Below, one piece after another: positions 33,371 to 41,201 of a DNA stretch of 45,169 bases; within the stretch, counting starts at the first letter, position 1, and each line of letters opens with the position of its first letter. The translations under genes and the position numbers were made by a program. Origin of the DNA: DATKWF01 sp035529715 (lineage in GTDB: Bacteria > Chloroflexota > Dehalococcoidia > Dehalococcoidales > RBG-16-60-22); the NCBI GenBank assembly GCA_035529715.1, contig DATKWF010000113.1:1-45169 (forward strand), in the 5' to 3' direction. The notes beneath the pieces were generated by a model. That model saw nothing but the letters and a program-made list of their open reading frames with translations. It was not told the DNA's origin and made no database searches.

Positions 33371-36300
33371 CTATCTTATATCCTGATGATAGCTCTGCAG
33401 TGATTTAACTTCAGGCTTGGTCTGGCGGTATGCCGCAATTCCTTTAGCCGCCGCAGTGGCGGCCGCCAGTGTGGTGATATAAGGCACTTTATATTTGATT
33501 GCCGTCTTTCGTATGTAGGAGTCGTCATATTGGCTCAGTTTACCGCTTGGCGTATTGATAATTAGCTGAATTTCCCCATTCTTGATTCCGTCCACTATGT
33601 TTGGTCGCCCCTCGTATATCTTTAGAATCAAATCAGATTTAATGCCCCGGCTGGTCAAAAATTGACCGGTACCCTGCGTGGCTTTGATAGTGAAGCCGAG
33701 CTCCGCAAATTGCTTTGCCGATTCAAAGACAGCGGGGCGGTCTTCTGGAGACACGGTAATCAGGACGGTACCCTCGGCCGGCAGCAATTGCTGTGCGGCT
33801 ATCTCCGCTTTATAAAAAGCAAGCCCGAATGAATTAGCAATACCAAGAACTTCGCCGGTGGAACGCATTTCTGGGCCTAGAATCGGGTCTACTTCAGGCA
33901 GCATGGGAAACGGGAAAACGGCTTCTTTAACGCCGAAATGGGGGATTATCCGGGGGCTGAGGTCAAGCTCGGCAAGCGTCCTGCCCAGCATTAGCTGGGT
34001 GGCGATTCGTGCCATTGAAACATTGCAGACCTTTGAAACCAGCGGGACGGTTCGTGAGGCTCTGGGGTTGGCTTCAAGCACATATACGATGTCGTCAGCA
34101 ATCGCATACTGAATATTCATTAAACCAACAACATTGAGGTCCCGGCCAATTTTCCTGGTGTATTCATAGATAGTGTCAATATGCTTTTGCGGTAGGCTGA
34201 CCGGCGGGATAACGCAGGCGGAATCACCGGAGTGGATGCCGGCTAATTCAATGTGTTCCATAACCGCGGGCACAAAGGCACTGGTGCCATCGGCAATGGC
34301 GTCGGCTTCGGTTTCAATGGCATTTTGCAGAAACTTGTCAATGAGAATGGGACGGTCAGGAGTTACCCCAACAGCTGCCGCCACGTATTCCCTCAGCATT
34401 TCCTCGTCAAAGACCACCTGCATGCCACGTCCCCCCAGCACGTATGACGGGCGTACCATTAACGGGTAACCGATTCGCCCGGCGACGCTTAACGCCTCCT
34501 TCAGGTTACTGGCCATTCCGGATTCAGGCATAGGAATGTCAAGTTTACGCATCATCTGGCGAAACCGGTCCCTGTCCTCAGCCAGGTCTATCGTCTCCGG
34601 GGATGTGCCCAGGATATTAACACCGGCCTCGGCCAGTTCATTGGCAATATTGAGCGGGGTTTGCCCCCCGAACTGGACGATTACACCTTCAGGTTTCTCT
34701 TTTTCATAGATGCTCAGTACGTCTTCTACCGTTAGTGGCTCAAAGTATAGTTTGTCTGAAGTGTCATAGTCCGTGGAGACAGTTTCTGGATTGCAGTTGA
34801 CCATAATGGTTTCATAGCCTTCATCCCGCAGGGCAAAAGCAGCGTGAACGCAGCAATAGTCAAATTCAATTCCCTGGCCAATACGGTTTGGCCCGCCGCC
34901 CAATACCATAACTTTACGTCGCTTACTGCTGGTTGTTTTGTCTGGCGCATTATAGGTGGAGAAATAGTAGGCTGCGTTCTCCACACCGCTTACCGGGACT
35001 GGCTCCCAGCCTTCAACCACGCCGAGGGAAGTGCGTCTCCGGCGGATTTCTTTCTCTGGTATCTCAAGGAGCTGGGATAAATACCGGTCGGCAAACCCGT
35101 CCTTTTTCGCCTGAACAAGCAAGGCATCCGGCAGTGTCTTGCCTTTGTATTGCAGAATCTTCTCTTCCAGTTCAACCAGCTCTTTCATCTGGTTGATAAA
35201 CCAGGGTTTAATGTAGGTTTTATCGTATAGAGCCTGCACTTCGGCTCCCTTACGCAATGCCTCATACATAATGAACTGTCGCTCACTTGAGGGCTCGTTA
35301 AGCATATCCATAAGCTCGGTTAGAGATTTTTTGTGGAAGTCCTGAGCAAAGCCCAACCCGTAACGCCCATTTTCAAGAGAGCGGATTGATTTCTGGAACG
35401 CTTCTTTATAGGTCTTGCCGATGCTCATTACCTCGCCTACCGCCCGCATCTGCGTACCCAGTTTATCTTCAGAGCCCTTAAATTTCTCAAAAGCCCACCG
35501 GGCGAATTTGACCACCACGTAGTCGCCAGAAGGAGTGTATTTTTCCAGGGTTCCTTCCCGCCAGTAGGGGATTTCATCCAGGGTGAGTCCGGCGGCTAAC
35601 TTTGAGGAAACAGAGGCAATGGGGAAACCGGTTGCCTTGGAAGCGAGCGCCGATGAACGTGAGGTTCTCGGATTAATCTCAATGACCACCACCCGGTCTG
35701 TCTTTGGGTCGTGGGCGAACTGGATATTGGTGCCGCCGATTACCTGAATTGCCTCCACTATCTTGTAGGAATATTCCTGGAGGCGTTTCTGGAGCTCGGG
35801 AGTAATGGTAAGCATGGGTGCGGTGCAGTAAGAGTCGCCGGTATGAACACCCATTGCGTCTACATTTTCAATGAAACATACGGTAATCATTTGATTCTTG
35901 GCGTCGCGGACGACTTCCAGTTCCAGTTCTTCCCAGCCCAGGACTGATTCTTCTATGAGCACCTGACCGATAAGACTGGCAGCGACGCCCCGACTGGCAA
36001 CGGTGCGCAACTCCTCTACGTTGTAGACCAGCCCCCCGCCGGTTCCCCCCATACAATAGGCGGGACGGACAACTACCGGATATCCCAGCTCGGCAGCAAC
36101 CTTTTCCGCGTCCTCCACGCTGTAGACGGCTTCACTCTCTGGTATTTCTATGCCCAGGCGGTTCATTGTCTCCTTAAATGCAATTCGGTCCTCACCGCGT
36201 ATGATGGCGTCGACCTGAACCCCGATTATCTTGACTCCGTATTTATCAAGGACTCCGGCTCGCGCTAGCTCGGCGCTGAGGTTGAGACCGGTTTGTCCAC

Positions 36301-36571
36301 CCAAATTCGGCAACAACGCGTCGGGCCTTTCTTTTTCAATTATCTGGGTCATTGTCTCAACGTTTAGCGGCTCAATATAGGTCACATCTGCCATCCCGGG
36401 GTCGGTCATGATGGTTGCCGGGTTTGAATTCACCAGCAAAATCTCATAACCCAGGCTGCGGAGGGCTTTACAGGCCTGGGTGCCGGAGTAGTCAAATTCA
36501 CAGGCCTGCCCAATTACGATGGGTCCTGAGCCGATTATCATTATTTTTTTGATATCGTTTCTTTTCGGCAT
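33371..36571 (-). CDS. carB: Carbamoyl-phosphate synthase large subunit CarB
   Basis: ATP-dependent synthesis of carbamoyl phosphate from ammonia (supplied by CarA from glutamine) and bicarbonate, for arginine and pyrimidines. The two homologous ATP-grasp halves are complete: IGSGPIVIGQACEFDYSG, VRPAYCMGGTGGG and EINPRTSRSSALASKATG in the first; GGGPNRIGQGIEFDYC, VRPSYVLGGRGM and EANPRASRTVPLVSKV in the second. The C-terminal MGS-like allosteric domain follows (about residues 935-1066). 1066 residues, normal. ATG with GGAGG upstream. carA is not adjacent on either side. It ends convergently with the PEPCK-like gene. Confidence 0.97.
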   Translation of the reverse strand: MPKRNDIKKIMIIGSGPIVIGQACEFDYSGTQACKALRSLGYEILLVNSNPATIMTDPGMADVTYIEPLNVETMTQIIEKERPDALLPNLGGQTGLNLSAELARAGVLDKYGVKIIGVQVDAIIRGEDRIAFKETMNRLGIEIPESEAVYSVEDAEKVAAELGYPVVVRPAYCMGGTGGGLVYNVEELRTVASRGVAASLIGQVLIEESVLGWEELELEVVRDAKNQMITVCFIENVDAMGVHTGDSYCTAPMLTITPELQKRLQEYSYKIVEAIQVIGGTNIQFAHDPKTDRVVVIEINPRTSRSSALASKATGFPIASVSSKLAAGLTLDEIPYWREGTLEKYTPSGDYVVVKFARWAFEKFKGSEDKLGTQMRAVGEVMSIGKTYKEAFQKSIRSLENGRYGLGFAQDFHKKSLTELMDMLNEPSSERQFIMYEALRKGAEVQALYDKTYIKPWFINQMKELVELEEKILQYKGKTLPDALLVQAKKDGFADRYLSQLLEIPEKEIRRRRTSLGVVEGWEPVPVSGVENAAYYFSTYNAPDKTTSSKRRKVMVLGGGPNRIGQGIEFDYCCVHAAFALRDEGYETIMVNCNPETVSTDYDTSDKLYFEPLTVEDVLSIYEKEKPEGVIVQFGGQTPLNIANELAEAGVNILGTSPETIDLAEDRDRFRQMMRKLDIPMPESGMASNLKEALSVAGRIGYPLMVRPSYVLGGRGMQVVFDEEMLREYVAAAVGVTPDRPILIDKFLQNAIETEADAIADGTSAFVPAVMEHIELAGIHSGDSACVIPPVSLPQKHIDTIYEYTRKIGRDLNVVGLMNIQYAIADDIVYVLEANPRASRTVPLVSKVCNVSMARIATQLMLGRTLAELDLSPRIIPHFGVKEAVFPFPMLPEVDPILGPEMRSTGEVLGIANSFGLAFYKAEIAAQQLLPAEGTVLITVSPEDRPAVFESAKQFAELGFTIKATQGTGQFLTSRGIKSDLILKIYEGRPNIVDGIKNGEIQLIINTPSGKLSQYDDSYIRKTAIKYKVPYITTLAAATAAAKGIAAYRQTKPEVKSLQSYHQDIR

Positions 36572-36755
36572 TGGTGGTGCCTCCGGTTTTATTCAGGCAG
36601 ATATCAGGAATTCTATTTCCGGGTGTACTATCTGTGCCTAATCTACCATTCGGCTCTTAATTTAGTGGGGGGTGATAAGATGGAAGCCAGGATTTCCCGG
36701 CGCTGACTTGAAGTTGAGTTATTTAGCCTCAGACCGGTTACGGCAACCCACTGTT
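36572..36755 (-). other. Long 5' leader of carB
   Basis: From the predicted start near 36749 to the ATG at 36571 there are about 178 nt without a gene. It contains an imperfect hairpin (GCCGGGA facing TCCTGGC, one G-T pair, around 36700) and no run of T that would make an obvious attenuator. Long leaders before carB can carry pyrimidine or arginine control, but no known riboswitch core was recognised. Confidence 0.4.
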
Positions 36756-36784
36756 ATTATAACAAATTGTGGTTCTTAAGTAAA
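36756..36784 (-). promoter_or_regulatory. Promoter of carB
   Basis: Minus-strand TTTACT (36779-36784), 17-nt spacer, perfect TATAAT (36756-36761), located between tRNA-Arg and carB. Confidence 0.6.
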
Positions 36785-36820
36785 GGGTCTTATAATTACG
36801 GGAAATTTAGCTTTAAAAAG

Positions 36821-36896
36821 TGGCGCGCCTAGAGGGAATCGAACCCACGACCCTCGGTTCCGAAGACCGATGCTCTGTCCGCTGAGCTATAGGCGC
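36821..36896 (-). tRNA. tRNA-Arg (anticodon TCG)
   Basis: Acceptor GCGCCTA pairs with TAGGCGC, discriminator G and encoded CCA (36821-36823). The anticodon stem TCGGT/ACCGA encloses CTTCGGA with TCG (36861-36863 on the plus strand). The T arm contains GGTTCGATTCC. It lies 10 nt downstream of tRNA-His and is probably in the same transcript. Confidence 0.96.
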
Positions 36897-36906
36897 CCAA
36901 ATAAAA

Positions 36907-36983
36907 TGGGGTGAGTGGAGGGATTCGAACCCTCGATCTCCAGGGCCACAACCTGGCGCCTTAACCACTAGGCGACACTCACC
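36907..36983 (-). tRNA. tRNA-His (anticodon GTG)
   Basis: Acceptor GTGAGTG pairs with CACTCAC; an extra 5' G (position -1) faces discriminator C, the identity element of tRNA-His. The anticodon stem CCAGG/CCTGG encloses TTGTGGC with GTG. CCA is encoded. Confidence 0.97.
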
Positions 36984-37001
36984 ATAATGAATTACAGAAG
37001 A

Positions 37002-37030
37002 ATTATAGCTGAAAATGCTTGTTCTTTCAA
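37002..37030 (-). promoter_or_regulatory. Promoter of the tRNA-His/tRNA-Arg unit
   Basis: Minus-strand TTGAAA (37025-37030), 17-nt spacer, perfect TATAAT (37002-37007), with a predicted start about 12 nt before the tRNA-His 5' end. Confidence 0.75.
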
Positions 37031-37059
37031 TGTATTCGGGTTGCTGATTGAGCCAGTAG

Positions 37060-37344
37060 CTATTTGTCGGACAGCTGGACTATGGTGACTCCGTATCCCC
37101 CCTCCCCGTAACCACCAGTCCGGTAGGATTTGACCAGAGAATGGGTGGCGAGTCGTTCCTGAACTACCCGGCGCAGTGTGCCGGTGCCTTTGCCGTGAAT
37201 TACCCTGACCTGGTACAGGCCGGACATAAAAGCATCATTGAGGTACTGGTCAAGTTTCAATAACGCTTCATCCACCGTGAGATGGCGGAGGCGTACTTCA
37301 TCTGTGACTGGTGTTATATTCCGGCGACTTTTATCCTGGTGCAT
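37060..37344 (-). CDS. Stand-alone Smr-domain protein
   Basis: 94-residue protein consisting of little more than one Smr (small MutS-related) domain: LTVDEALLKLDQYLNDA forms the first helix and VIHGKGTGTLRRVVQ is the signature HGxGTGxLR loop, followed by a Gly-rich YGEGGYGVT turn. Smr domains bind nucleic acid and often have nicking or ribosome-rescue roles; in MutS2 they sit at the C-terminus. No MutS2 body is encoded upstream here. The ATG has no Shine-Dalgarno, and the predicted leader is only about 12 nt. Confidence 0.88.
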   Translation of the reverse strand: MHQDKSRRNITPVTDEVRLRHLTVDEALLKLDQYLNDAFMSGLYQVRVIHGKGTGTLRRVVQERLATHSLVKSYRTGGYGEGGYGVTIVQLSDK

Positions 37345-37362
37345 TGTGGTTAACCCACACTG

Positions 37363-37392
37363 ATTTTAGCACTATAAACCGAAGTGAGACAA
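37363..37392 (-). promoter_or_regulatory. Predicted promoter of the Smr gene
   Basis: Minus-strand TTGTCT (37387-37392), 18-nt spacer, TAAAAT (37363-37368). The -35 overlaps the first two bases of the left 16-bp direct repeat of the neighbouring element. Confidence 0.4.
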
Positions 37393-37674
37393 ACAGACTG
37401 ACACTGCCTCATTTTTGTTTTTTATTGGGTGACCTCACCCCCTGTGTCCCCCTCTCCTTATTAAGGAGGGGGGAGGGTTTTGGGAAGAGGGGCGAAGCCC
37501 CTCTTGGATGCCCCAACCTTATTAGATTAGAGCAAGAAAAGTTAAAGAGAGGGACGAAGTCTCTCTTATATAACCAGTCCCCCTTCCCCTTATCGAGGGG
37601 AAGGGGGATAAAGGGGGAAGGGGTTAATTATAAAATCCAGAGGAGCCAGGCAATAAGTAAACAGACTGACACTG
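37391..37674. repeat. Palindrome-rich element flanked by 16-bp direct repeats
   Basis: A perfect 16-bp direct repeat (AAACAGACTGACACTG) stands at 37391-37406 and 37659-37674. Between them 252 bp hold four consecutive hairpins: 37449-37473 (11 bp with one G-T), 37485-37505 (9 bp, loop GAA), 37547-37567 (9 bp, loop GAA) and 37579-37607 (12 bp perfect, loop TATCG). The outer C-rich and G-rich stretches also form an imperfect inverted repeat. No convincing protein is encoded. This fits a small non-autonomous mobile element or REP-like cluster. It fills most of the 390-bp gap between the Smr gene and uvrA. Confidence 0.8.
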
Positions 37675-37734
37675 TTGCCTTGTTGCGCTTGAGTTCTTAA
37701 TGATACAATAATTTTGGTAGGGGATTTTTAAGAT

Positions 37735-40581
37735 ATGCCGTTAGATGCCATTGTTGTCAAAGGGGCCCGGGAGCACAACCTCAAAAATATAAATGTGGTT
37801 ATCCCTCGTGACAAGCTGGTGGTTATTACCGGGGTTTCCGGCTCCGGTAAAAGCTCGTTAGCCTTTGATACCATCTATGCCGAAGGACAGCGCCGCTATG
37901 TAGAGTCACTGTCTGCCTATGCCCGCCAGTTTCTGGGCAGGATGGAGAAGCCCGAGGTTGACTATATTGAAGGGTTAAGCCCGGCTATCTCTATTGACCA
38001 GAAGGGGCCGAGTCGGAATCCGCGCTCCACCGTGGGCACCGTCACCGAGATTTATGATTACCTGAGGCTGCTTTTTGCCCGGGTCGGTCATCCTCACTGC
38101 CCCAGGTGCGGGCGTGAGATTACCATGCAGACGGTGCAGCAGATTGTTGATGCCATTCAGGGTCTCCCGCAGGACAGCCGTATCATGATTCTGGCACCAC
38201 TGATCAGGGACCGCAAGGGTGAGTATCAGGCGGTGTTTGATGACCTGCGCAAGGCGGGTTATGTCAGGGTGCGGGTCGACGGGCAGATACATGACCTGTC
38301 TGATGAGTTCCAACTGGATAAGAACAAGAAGCACTCTATTGAAGCGGTGGTGGACAGGCTGGTCATCGGGCAGAGTGGAGATAAGAGTCGCATTGCCGAT
38401 TCGGTAGAGACGGCTCTCAAGCTTGGGGCGGGGGTGGTGCTGGTAGTCATTATTGATGGGGAAGAATTGCTCTTCTCCGAGCATTTTGCCTGTGTACACT
38501 GCGGCATCAGCCTAGGTGAGATTGCCCCCCGCACCTTCAGCTTTAACAGCCCCCACGGCGCCTGTCCCGCCTGTTCTGGTCTCGGGGTGAAGCTGGAAAT
38601 AGACCCTGAGATGGTCATTCCCAACAGGGAACTTCCTATTGCTCAGGGAGCGATTCGCCCCTGGCAGTTCTCCTCATGGTACTCCTACCAGCTTGAGTCT
38701 CTGGCACAGCGCCACGGTTTTTCACTGCGCACCCCGGTAAAGGATTTGGATGAAGAACATTTTAACCTTATCCTTTACGGGGATGGGAGCGAGCCTTACC
38801 GGTATCGGAACCGCTTCGGCAGAGTTAGAGAATATTATAATGATTTTGAAGGGGTGATTCCCCGCATGGAGCGACTCTACCGTGATACCGAGTCGGAGCA
38901 GTCACGGGCCGATATTGAGCGCTATATGGTATCCAGGCTATGCCCCGTTTGTGAGGGCAAGCGACTTAAGCCGGAGTCTCTGGCGGTGACCATTGGCGGC
39001 AGCAATATTGTGGAGGTCAGCTCAATGTCGGTGATTCAGGCACTGGGATGGGCAACTACCATCGGTGATAGTGTCCTCAATGAGCGGGAGAAGGTAATTG
39101 CCCACCAGATTCTCAAAGAGATTCAGGCCCGGCTTGGCTTTCTGGAGGAGGTTGGCCTGGATTACCTTACCATTGACCGTGCCTCGGCTACTTTGAGCGG
39201 TGGCGAGGCACAGCGGATTCGCCTGGCAACCCAGATTGGCAGCGGGCTGATGGGTGTGCTTTACATCTGTGATGAACCGACGGTGGGTCTGCATCCGGCT
39301 GATGATGCCCGTCTTATTGGGACCCTTAAACGGCTGAAGGACCTGGGCAACACGATACTGGTCGTGGAGCATGACGAAGCCATGATGCGGGCGGCTGACC
39401 ATATTATTGATATGGGTCCCGGAGCCGGGGAGCACGGGGGACGAATTATGGCCACCGGCAGTTTGACCGATATCATGGATAGTAAGCAGTCAATAACTGG
39501 GCAGTATCTCAGCGGAGAGAAGCGGATTCCTTTGCCAAGTAAACGCCGCCTTGGTAATGGTGAGGAATTGGTAATAAAAGGGGCAAGGCAAAACAACTTA
39601 AAGAATATAGATGTTAATATTCCACTGGGCAAGTTTGTTTGTATCACCGGGGTTTCCGGCAGTGGCAAGAGCACCCTGATTGATGAAATCCTGCACAAAA
39701 AGCTGGCCCAGATATTCTATCAGTCAAGGGAGAAGGCAGGCGATTGCGATGGTATTGCCGGTGTGAAGTATATTGATAAGGTGGCCAATATTGACCAGTC
39801 CCCCATAGGGCGCACTCCGCGAAGTAATCCAGCTACCTATACCGGCACCTTTACCCCGCTTCGTGAGCTTTTTGCCACTGTTCCCGAGGCTCGGATGAGG
39901 GGCTATGCGCCGGGGCGGTTCTCGTTCAATGTCAAGGGTGGGCGTTGTGAAGCCTGTCGTGGCGAGGGATTTATTCAGATTGAGATGCAGTTCTTGCCTG
40001 ATGTAACCGTTCCCTGTGAGGTATGCAAGGGGAAGCGCTATAACCGGGAGGCGCTGGAAATCAGGTTTAAGGGCAAGAATATTGCCGAAGTGCTGGATAT
40101 GACGGTGGAACAGGCCCTGTCTTTCTTTGAACACTTTCCCAGGGTGAAGGGTAAACTGCAGACCCTGAACGATGTAGGACTGGGCTATATTCGCCTTGGC
40201 CAGCCGGCACCCACCCTCTCCGGCGGTGAGGCGCAAAGGGTGAAGCTTGCCACCGAGTTGTCAAAGCGCTCTACGGGCAGAACTCTGTATATTCTTGATG
40301 AGCCTACCACCGGGCTCTCTTTTGAGGATGTGGCGGCACTGCTCCGGGTGCTGCAGCGTCTGGTCAGTGCTGGCAATACGGTGATTGTCATTGAGCATCA
40401 CCTGGATGTGATTAAGAATGCCGATTATATTATTGACCTCGGTCCTGGCGCAGGCGACCGTGGTGGCTATGTGGTGGCTACAGGGACTCCTGAAGAAATA
40501 GCGCTGGTGAAGACTTCAGCCACCGGACAGTATTTAGGCAGGGTGCTGGCTAAAAATATTGAGCCAGCTTTAACCGGTTAA
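37735..40581 (+). CDS. uvrA: Excinuclease ABC subunit UvrA
   Basis: Damage-recognition ATPase of nucleotide excision repair, working with UvrB and UvrC (neither in this window). Two ABC ATPase units: Walker A GVSGSGKSS near residue 33 and again near 640, each with an LSGGEAQR signature. Zinc modules: CPRC at 122-125, CVHC at 253-256 with CPAC at 277-280, and CEAC with CEVC in the second half. RRYVESLSAYARQFLG is diagnostic. 948 residues, normal. ATG with GGTAGGGG about 11 nt upstream. A possible promoter is TTGTTG (37680) and TACAAT (37704), just outside the repeat element. Confidence 0.97.
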   Translation: MPLDAIVVKGAREHNLKNINVVIPRDKLVVITGVSGSGKSSLAFDTIYAEGQRRYVESLSAYARQFLGRMEKPEVDYIEGLSPAISIDQKGPSRNPRSTVGTVTEIYDYLRLLFARVGHPHCPRCGREITMQTVQQIVDAIQGLPQDSRIMILAPLIRDRKGEYQAVFDDLRKAGYVRVRVDGQIHDLSDEFQLDKNKKHSIEAVVDRLVIGQSGDKSRIADSVETALKLGAGVVLVVIIDGEELLFSEHFACVHCGISLGEIAPRTFSFNSPHGACPACSGLGVKLEIDPEMVIPNRELPIAQGAIRPWQFSSWYSYQLESLAQRHGFSLRTPVKDLDEEHFNLILYGDGSEPYRYRNRFGRVREYYNDFEGVIPRMERLYRDTESEQSRADIERYMVSRLCPVCEGKRLKPESLAVTIGGSNIVEVSSMSVIQALGWATTIGDSVLNEREKVIAHQILKEIQARLGFLEEVGLDYLTIDRASATLSGGEAQRIRLATQIGSGLMGVLYICDEPTVGLHPADDARLIGTLKRLKDLGNTILVVEHDEAMMRAADHIIDMGPGAGEHGGRIMATGSLTDIMDSKQSITGQYLSGEKRIPLPSKRRLGNGEELVIKGARQNNLKNIDVNIPLGKFVCITGVSGSGKSTLIDEILHKKLAQIFYQSREKAGDCDGIAGVKYIDKVANIDQSPIGRTPRSNPATYTGTFTPLRELFATVPEARMRGYAPGRFSFNVKGGRCEACRGEGFIQIEMQFLPDVTVPCEVCKGKRYNREALEIRFKGKNIAEVLDMTVEQALSFFEHFPRVKGKLQTLNDVGLGYIRLGQPAPTLSGGEAQRVKLATELSKRSTGRTLYILDEPTTGLSFEDVAALLRVLQRLVSAGNTVIVIEHHLDVIKNADYIIDLGPGAGDRGGYVVATGTPEEIALVKTSATGQYLGRVLAKNIEPALTG

Positions 40582-40645
40582 TTATAGGATACTGGACTTA
40601 TTCTGATTTTACCTGTAAAATTGATTAGAAGTGAGGAAGGAGCCA

Positions 40646-41197
40646 ATGGATCGGGAAGAAGTACTTGACTCGGTTAGAGCTAATGTAGAAAACGGAAATC
40701 TGGTGAAGCATATGCTGGCTACCGAGGCTATTATGCAGGCTCTAGCCAGGCGCTTCGGTGAGAGTGAGGAGGAGTGGGGTCTTACCGGACTGCTGCATGA
40801 TATAGATGTGGAACTCACCGAAGGAGACATGTCCAGCCATAGTAAGCTGGGAGCTGACCTGGCGCGGGAGCTTGGTGCGAGTGAAACTATGGCTCATGCC
40901 ATCATTGCCCATAATGAGAGGCATGGTGTGCCACTGGAGACCAAGCTTGATAAGGCTTTGTTCTGTACTGACCCGCTAACTGGCTTAATCACGGCGGCTG
41001 TCCTGGTTCGTCCTGATAAGAAACTGGCTGGTCTTGAGGCGAATTCAGTGCAGAAAAGATATAAGGAAAAAAGTTTTGCCGCCGGCGCGAATCGGGAACA
41101 GATTGCCTCATGCAGTGAAATAGGGATTGAGCTTGATGTGTTCATTGAGCTGGGGCTGAAGGCAATGAAGGAAATTGCGGCAGAGCTGGGTCTGTAA
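40646..41197 (+). CDS. HD-domain (HDIG-type) phosphohydrolase
   Basis: 183-residue metal-dependent hydrolase. The HD signature is laid out as His in VKHMLATE, LLHDIDVEL (the HD pair), two later histidines in HAIIAHNERHG, and an Asp in CTDPLTGL. Members of this short HD family are widespread, and the substrate (nucleotide or other phosphoester) is not known. The frame opens five codons earlier, but ATG 40646 has GGAAGGAG directly upstream. It follows uvrA by 64 nt and converges on sbcC with a 4-nt gap. Confidence 0.88.
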   Translation: MDREEVLDSVRANVENGNLVKHMLATEAIMQALARRFGESEEEWGLTGLLHDIDVELTEGDMSSHSKLGADLARELGASETMAHAIIAHNERHGVPLETKLDKALFCTDPLTGLITAAVLVRPDKKLAGLEANSVQKRYKEKSFAAGANREQIASCSEIGIELDVFIELGLKAMKEIAAELGL

Positions 41198-41201
41198 CTC
41201 G

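Noticed and set aside
37311..37700. A 129-codon open frame across the palindromic region
   Set aside because: Its codons run through four hairpins, it resembles no family, has no ribosome site and overlaps the Smr gene start.
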